Positions 33,211 through 39,505 of a stretch of DNA of 39,505 bases are shown in pieces; position 1 is the first letter of the stretch; each line of letters opens with the position of its first letter. Below the pieces are notes generated by a model, which was not told where the DNA came from, did no database searches, and saw only the letters and a program-made list of their open reading frames with translations. Position numbers and translations under genes: made by a program. This DNA comes from Cryptomeria japonica. Its lineage: Eukaryota > Streptophyta > Pinopsida > Cupressales > Cupressaceae. Location: contig NW_026729317.1 in assembly GCF_030272615.1 (NCBI RefSeq), positions 62,501 to 102,005 on the forward strand, in the 5' to 3' direction.

Positions 33211-34464
33211 CACCCACCCTGGCCAAGGTGGGTCACGGGGTGGGTCCTAGGGTGGGTAACGGGGTGGGTACTAAGGTGCGTGCCAAGGTGGGTCATAGGG
33301 TGGGTGCCAAGGTGGGCACCAGGGTGGGTGTGCACCAACCCTAGCCAGGGTAGGTCACGGGGTGGTTGTCGGGGTGGGCGTCAAGGAGCCAAGGTGGGTG
33401 GCAAGTAGCCAAGTTGCGTGCCAAGGTGGGTGTCGGGGTGGGTGCCAAGGATCCAAGGTGGGTGCCAAGGAACCAAGGTGGGTGTCTGGGTGGGTGCCGA
33501 GGTGGGAGCCAGGGTGGGTCCCAAGGTGAGTGCAAAGGTGGGTGCCAGGGTCAAGGTGAGTGCCAATGTGGGTTCCAAGGTGCCAGGGTCAGGGTGAGTG
33601 CCAATGTGGGTTCAAAGGTGCTAAGTTGGGTGCGAGGTTGGGTGCGAGGGTGGGTGGGTGCCAAGGTGTGCTAGGTGGAAGCCCGGGTGGGTCGGCATCC
33701 CATGGGTGTCGAGTTGGGTGCCTGATGGGTGCTTCTTGTCAAGTTTTAGTCGTCGGGACTCATTTCGAGCCTTAGAGGTCGTTTCTTGTCCGGTTGCCCT
33801 GTCTTCGACCTGGGAACCCAATTTTGGTCCTCGGGTCCCATTTTTTTTTGTCTCGCATCCCACTTTTGGCCTGTGGCCTTTTCGGGGTCGATTCTCGTTT
33901 TGGGCATCAGAGCATGTTTCTTCTCCTAAAACCCAATATTTGTTTATTAAGTCTCGGAACACATTTTTGTTCTCGTGGACCCATCATGGGTCTTGGAACG
34001 CATTTGTGGTCCTTGGGTCCCATTTTGCATCCCGAAACTTGTGTTTTGGTGCTTGATCCCTATTTTGGGTGCCCACCTTGCACCAAGTGCGCACCCGGGG
34101 CAAACCGAGCGCCTTGGTGCACCGGGGCAAGATCGAGCGTGCACCCGAGGCGCCCCGAACATGCACCAAGGTGCACTCGGCCCACATGTGAGCGCAGGTC
34201 GTTGCGCCCGAGGTGGTGTGTGGGCACCGCGTTGCAGACGGGACACTGCACGCACACGACGCCCCCTCCAGGTGCACGCACGTAGGCCGGGCCGGGTGCA
34301 CACCCGACGCCCTAGCAAGGTGCGCGCACCCGGGCAGGGCTCACACTTGGCGAACGGGGCGCACTTCGCGAGGGAGGGTGTGCACCTCGACGGGGGTGGG
34401 TGGCCGGGGTGGATTCGCACGTGGGTCGCGGTTTGCTAAGTACACACTGCGACAAGCTCATAAC

Positions 34465-34582
34465 GGGTGCGATCATACCAGCGTTAGTGCACCGGATCCC
34501 ATCAGAACTCTGCAGTTAAGCGCGCTTGGGCCGGAGTAGTACTGGGATGGGTGACCTCCCGGGAAGTCCCGGTGTTGCACCC
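34465..34582 (+). rRNA. 5S rRNA: 5S ribosomal RNA gene, copy 4, with a C47T variant
   Basis: Matches the other three copies except T at 34511 (nt 47), giving AACTCTGCAG where the others have AACTCCGCAG. The change removes a CpG just before box A. Helix I, box A, box C and the terminator are intact, so it could still be transcribed. Whether it is an expressed variant or an early step of decay cannot be told from sequence. Confidence 0.95.
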
Positions 34583-34595
34583 TTTTTTAGTTTTT
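34583..34595 (+). terminator. Pol III terminator of 5S copy 4
   Basis: T6, AG and T5 directly after the gene. Confidence 0.85.
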
Positions 34596-35019
34596 CGCCG
34601 GGCGTCGCAATGCTATTTGAATAAACCTTTTGCCCGTTTGCGTTCTCGTCGGGGCCGGGCCGGGCCGGGGTGCGCTGCCCGCACTACCGCGCGCGCGGGG
34701 GCGACACCGAGCGCGCACCCGAGGCGCCCCGAGCACACAGGCCACGGTGCAACCCGGGCGTTGTGCGCGCACCCCGGTGCGCCCGAGGTGCTGCGCGCGC
34801 ACCCAGGTGAAATCGGTGTGCACCTCGGCCAGTGCGCGCTCGGTCGAGTCGCGCACGTTGGCCAAGGTGCACGGTGATGTTTCTTACTCTAAGGTTCCGC
34901 ACCAGACGCCCGGGACAGGTGAGCGAAGCTGGGCGGGGCCGGGTGCGCGGCCGGGGCAGGTGCACGCAGCTGGAGAGAGCTTTGGAGCACACTTCGGAGC
35001 GCACCAATGATGCGCTCCA

Positions 35020-38000
35020 TTCAAAAGTTTCCTGAAAAGGCAAAAAAAGTTGAGATTATAGAATTTCCCACTTGAGAGATTGTAAAAAAAAAAAATTTAA
35101 AATGAAGGAAACGCGGGTGCCAAGGTGTGCGCAGCCCAGCCAAGGTGTGCGCACCAAGGCGCCCACCCTGGCGAAGGTGCACGCAAGGTGCGCACCCGAG
35201 GCAAACCGGACAATTAACCCAACTTTCGACTTCGCGCGCACCTTGGAGCGCACTTCGGAGCGCTCCTTGGTGCGCACCAATCTTGGGCACCTCGGAGTGC
35301 ACCATGGCGCCCACCAAGGTGCGCACCCGGGGCAAACCGAGCTCCGACTTCGTGCGCACCTTGGAGCGCACGAAAGGTGCGCACCATGGCGCCCACCAAG
35401 GTGCGCAGCCCAGCCAAGGCGTGCGCATCAAGGTGCGCACCCTGGCGAAGGTGCGCACCTGGGGCAAACCGAGCTCCGACTTCGTGCGCACCTTGGAGCG
35501 CACAAAAGGTGCGCAACCCAGCCAAGGTGTGCGCACCCCGGTCAAACCGAGCTCCGAATCGTGCGCACCAGAGGTGCACGCCATCGTGCGCACCTTGGAG
35601 CACACTTCGGAGCCCTCCTTGGTGCGCGCCGATGTTGCGCACCTCGGAGCGCACCCGGGGAAAACAATGCAATTAACCCGACTTTCGACTTCGTGGGCAC
35701 CTCGGAGCGCTCTCGGGTTCGCACCTCGGAGCACACCGAGGTGCGCACCTTTGATGCGCTGCCTTCACCAATTTCCAGAAAAGGCAAGAAAACATTGAGA
35801 AGGTGTGCGCACCGAGGTGCCCACCCTGGCGAAGGTGCACGCGAGGTGCGCACCCGGGGCAAACCGGGCTCCGACTTCGTGCACGCCGCACCTTGGAGCA
35901 CACTTCGGAGCGCTCCTTGGTGCGCACCAGGGCGCGCAACTCAGCCGAGGTGCCCACCCCGGCGAAGGTGCACGCGAGGTGCGCACCCGGGGCAAACCGG
36001 GCTCCGACTTCGTGCACGCCATGGTGCCCACCGCGGCGAAGGTGCACGCGAGGTGCGCACCCGGGGCAAACCGGGCTCCGACTTCGTGCACGCCGCACCT
36101 TGGAGCACACTTCGGAGCGCTCCTTGGTGCGCACCATGGTGCCCACCAGGGCGCGCAACCCCGCCGAAGGTGCACGCGAGGTGCGCACCCGGGGCAAACC
36201 GGGCTCCGACTTCGTGCACGCCGCACCTTGGAGCACACTTCGGAGCGCTCCTTGGTGCGCACCATGGTGCCCACCAGGGCGCGCAACCCCGCCGAAGGTG
36301 CACGCGAGGTGCGCACCCGGGGCAAACCGGGCTCCGACTTCGTGCACGCCATGGTGCGCACCGCGGCGAAGGTGCGCACCCGGGGCAAACCGGGCTCCGA
36401 CTTCGTGCACGCCGCACCTTGGAGCACACTTCGGAGCGCTCCTTGGTGCGCACCAGGGCGCGCAACCCAGCCGAGGTGCCCACCCCGGCGAAGGTGCACG
36501 CGAGGTGCGTACCCGGGGCAAACCGGGCTCCGACTTCGTGCACGCCGCACCTTGGAGCACACTTCGGAGCGCTCCTTGGTGCGCACCATGGTGCCCACCA
36601 GGCCGCGCAACCCAGCCAAGGTGTGCGCACCAAGGTGCACGCGAGGTGCGCACCCGGGGCAAACCGGGGTCCGACTTCGTGCACGCCGCACCTTGGAGCA
36701 CACATCGGGGCGCTCCCGGGTTCGCACCGGCGTTGCGCACCGTGGTGGGCACCTCGGAGCACACCAAGGTGGGCAGCGAGGTGCGCACCTTTGATGCGAT
36801 GCCTTCACTAATTTCCATAAAAGGCAAAAAAAAAACGAGATTTTAAAATTTCCGTTTTGAAAGATAGTGAGAAAAAGGGAATGCTGGTGCCATCTTGAGC
36901 CCGCCCTGGTGCGCAGCCCAGCCAAGGTGTGCGCACCAAGGTGCCCACCCTGGCGAAGGTGCGCGCCCGGGCAATTAACCCAACTTCCAACTTCGCGCGC
37001 GCCAGGGTGGGAGCGCACCCAACAACCGGGCCTGGGAAGAGCCAATGCGAGAAACCCCACCAAACGCTCTGACAAAAAAAGAGGGGGCGCTCCAGTAACC
37101 CCGCTTCGGAGCGCACCCTGGGCAAACCCAGCCAAGGTGCCCACCCCGGCCAAGGTGCAGGCGAGGTGCGCACCCGGGGCAAACCGGGCTCCGACAACGT
37201 GCACGCCGCACCTTGGAGCACACTTCGTAGCGCTCCCGGGTGCGCACCTCAGAGCACACCAAGGTGGGCAGCGAGGTGCGCACCTTTGATGCGCTGCCTT
37301 CACTAATTTCCAGAAAAGGCAAAAAAAAAAGGAGATTTTAAAATTTCCGTTTTGAAAGATAGTGAAAAAAACGGAACGCGCGTGCCATCTTGAGCCCGCC
37401 CTGGTGCGCAGCCCAGGTAAGGTGCCCACCCTGGCAAAGGTGCGCACCCGGGCAATTAACCCTACTTCCGACTTCGTGCGCGCCAGGGTGGCAACCGGGC
37501 CTCGGAAGAGCCAATGCGAGAAACCCCACCAAACGCTCCGACAAAAAAAGAGGCGGCGCTCCAATAACCCCGCTTCGGAGCGCAGCCGGGGCAAACCCAG
37601 CCAAGGTGCCCACCCCGACGAAGGTGCACGCGAGGTGCGCACCCGGGGCAAACCGGGCTCCGACAACGTGCACGCAGCACCTTGGAGCACACTTCGAAGC
37701 ACTCCCGGGTGCCCACCGGCGTTGCGCACCGTGGTGGGCAGCGAGGTGCGCACCTTTGATGCGCTGCCTTCACTAATTTCCAGAAAAAGGCAAAAAAAAA
37801 TGAGATTTTAAAATTTCCGTTTTGAAAGATAGTGAAAAAAAAGGAACGCGGGTGCCATCTTGAGCCCGCCCTGGTGCGCAGCCCAGGCAAGGCATGCGCA
37901 CCAAGGTGCCCACCCGAGGTGCACACCCGGGGCAAACCGGGCTCCGACTTCGTGCAGGCCGCACCTTGGAGCACACTTCGGAGCGCTCCTTGGTGCGCAC

Positions 38001-39505
38001 CATGGTGCCCACCAGGGCGCGCAACCCAGCCAAGGTCTGCACACTAAGGTGCCCACCCCGGCGAAGGTGCACGCGAGGTGCGCACCCGGGGCAAACCGGG
38101 CTCCGACTTCGTGCACGCCATGGTGCCCACCGCGGCGAAGGTGCACGCGAGGTGCGCACCCGGGGCAAACCGGGCTCCGACTTCGTGCACGCCGCACCTT
38201 GGAGCACACTTCGGAGCGCTCCTTGGTGCGCACCATGGTGCCCACCAGGGCGCGCAACCCAGCCAAGGTGTGCGCACCAAGGTGCACGCGAGGTGCGCAC
38301 CCGGGGCAAACCGGGGTCCGACTTCGTGCACGCCGCACCTTGGAGCACACATCGGAGCGCTCCCAGGTTCGCACCAGCGTTGCGCACCTTTGATGCGCTG
38401 CCTTCACTAATTTCCAGAAAAGGCAAAAAAAAACGATATTTTAAAATTTCCGTTCTGAAAGATAGTGAAAAAAACGGAACGCGGGTGCCATCTTGAGCCC
38501 TTCCTGGTGCGCAGCCCAGGCAAGTTGTGCGCACCAAGGTGCCCACCCTGGCGGAGGTGCGCGCCCGGGGCAAACCGGGCTCCGACTTCGTGCACTGCAT
38601 GGTGCCCACCAAGGCGCGCAACCCAGCCAAGGTGCCCACCGCAGCGAAGGTGCACGCGAGGTGCACACCCGGGGCAAACCGGGCTCCGACTTCGTGCACG
38701 CCGCACCTTGGAGCACACTTCAGAGCGCTCCTTGGTGCGCACCAGGGCGCGCAACCCAGCCGAGGTGCCCACCCCGGCGAAGGTGCACGCGAGGTGCGCA
38801 CCCGGGGCAAACCGGGCTCCGACTTCGTGCACGCCATGGTGCCCACCGCGGCGAAGGTGCGCACCCGGGGCAAACCGGGCTCCGACTTCGTGCACGCCGC
38901 ACCTTGGAGCACACTTCGGAGCGCTCCTTGGTGCGCACCATGGTGCCCACCAGGCCGCGCAACCCAGCCAAGGTGTGCGCACCAAGGTGCACGCGAGGTG
39001 CGCACCCGGGGCAAACCGGGGTCCGACTTCGTGCACGCCGCACCTTGGAGCACACATCGGGGCGCTCCCGGGTTCGCACCGGCGTTGCGCACCGTGGTGG
39101 GCACCTCGGAGCACACCAAGGTGGGCAGCGAGGTGCGCACCTTTGATGCGATGCCTTCACTAATTTCCATAAAAGGCAAAAAAAAAACGAGATTTTAAAA
39201 TTTCCGTTTTGAAAGATAGTGAGAAAAAGGGAATGCTGGTGCCATCTTGAGCCCGCCCTGGTGCGCAGCCCAGCCAAGGTTTGCGCACCAAGGTGCCCAC
39301 CCTGGCGAAGGTGCGCGCCCGGGCAATTAACCCAACTTCCAACTTCGCGCGCGCCAGGGTGGGAGCGCACCCAACAACCGGGCCTGGGAAGAGCCAATGC
39401 GAGAAACCCCACCAAACTCTCTGACAAAAAAAGAGGGGGCGCTCCAGTAACCCCGCTTCGGAGCGCACCCTGGGCAAACCCAGCCAAGGTGCCCACCCCG
39501 GCCAA
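35020..39505. repeat. GTGCGCACC module region of unit 4 (partial)
   Basis: Same modules and AT-rich cores as the other units, ending at the window edge inside duplication copy B. No gene seen. Confidence 0.9.

Larger units (their letters stand above)
33211..39505. repeat. 7.92-kb rDNA spacer unit 4, cut by the window edge (6295 bp)
   Basis: Same order: minisatellite from 33211, T-rich block 33730-34075, 5S 34465-34582, modules from about 35020 to the edge, including duplication copy A and the start of copy B. Seen private changes: T at 34511 (inside 5S), T at 35460 and T at 35941. The array continues beyond the window. Confidence 0.95.

Noticed and set aside
9441-39505. Transposable element as the source of the 7.92-kb unit
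   Set aside because: No terminal repeats, target duplications or transposase/reverse transcriptase-like coding sequence; the junction is explained by recombination between short shared words.

Overview
The window is ribosomal DNA spacer from a land plant, with no convincing protein-coding gene. Two signals show this. Four copies of a plant-type 5S rRNA gene lie on the + strand, with an intact fold-closing helix, internal control regions and T-run terminators. Thirteen copies of a motif reading TATATAGGGG on the - strand match the plant RNA polymerase I start consensus. Several details (5S ends GGGTGC/GCACCC, very long repeat-rich spacer, 5S next to 35S promoter elements) suit a gymnosperm or another non-angiosperm lineage. 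That placement is an inference. No 18S, 5.8S or 25S sequence lies inside the window.

Layout, left to right. 1-3540 is an array of about 19 copies of a 188-bp repeat, lying downstream (- strand sense) of the first Pol I start and so probably external transcribed spacer. 3541-4920 holds three promoter modules, each a Pol I start-like site followed on the - strand by a long hairpin and a diverged relative of the 188-bp repeat. 4921-8250 holds short 'TCATCGGACCC' repeats, four promoters spaced 311 bp apart, a 38/52-bp tandem array and six promoters spaced mostly 157 bp apart. 8241-9958 is a G-rich minisatellite. From 9441 to the right edge lies a head-to-tail array of a 7923-7924-bp unit (three full copies and 6295 bp of a fourth), one 5S gene per unit.

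Within each 7.92-kb unit the order is: the end of the G-rich minisatellite, a T-rich block of degenerate ~22-bp repeats, the 5S gene, a GC-rich flank, and about 6 kb of GTGCGCACC-rich modules separated by AT-rich cores. Part of the module region is an internal 2351-bp direct duplication. Units differ by only a few substitutions, nearly all C-to-T or G-to-A.

Interpretation: 35S transcription would run right to left from about 3905 off the left edge, with the sites at 4395-7979 acting as spacer promoters. The 5S genes run left to right on the opposite strand. This is either a giant intergenic spacer (over 39 kb) with 5S genes inside it, or a boundary between a 35S locus and a 5S array with very long units. 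The many long open frames are by-products of GC-rich, stop-poor repeats.
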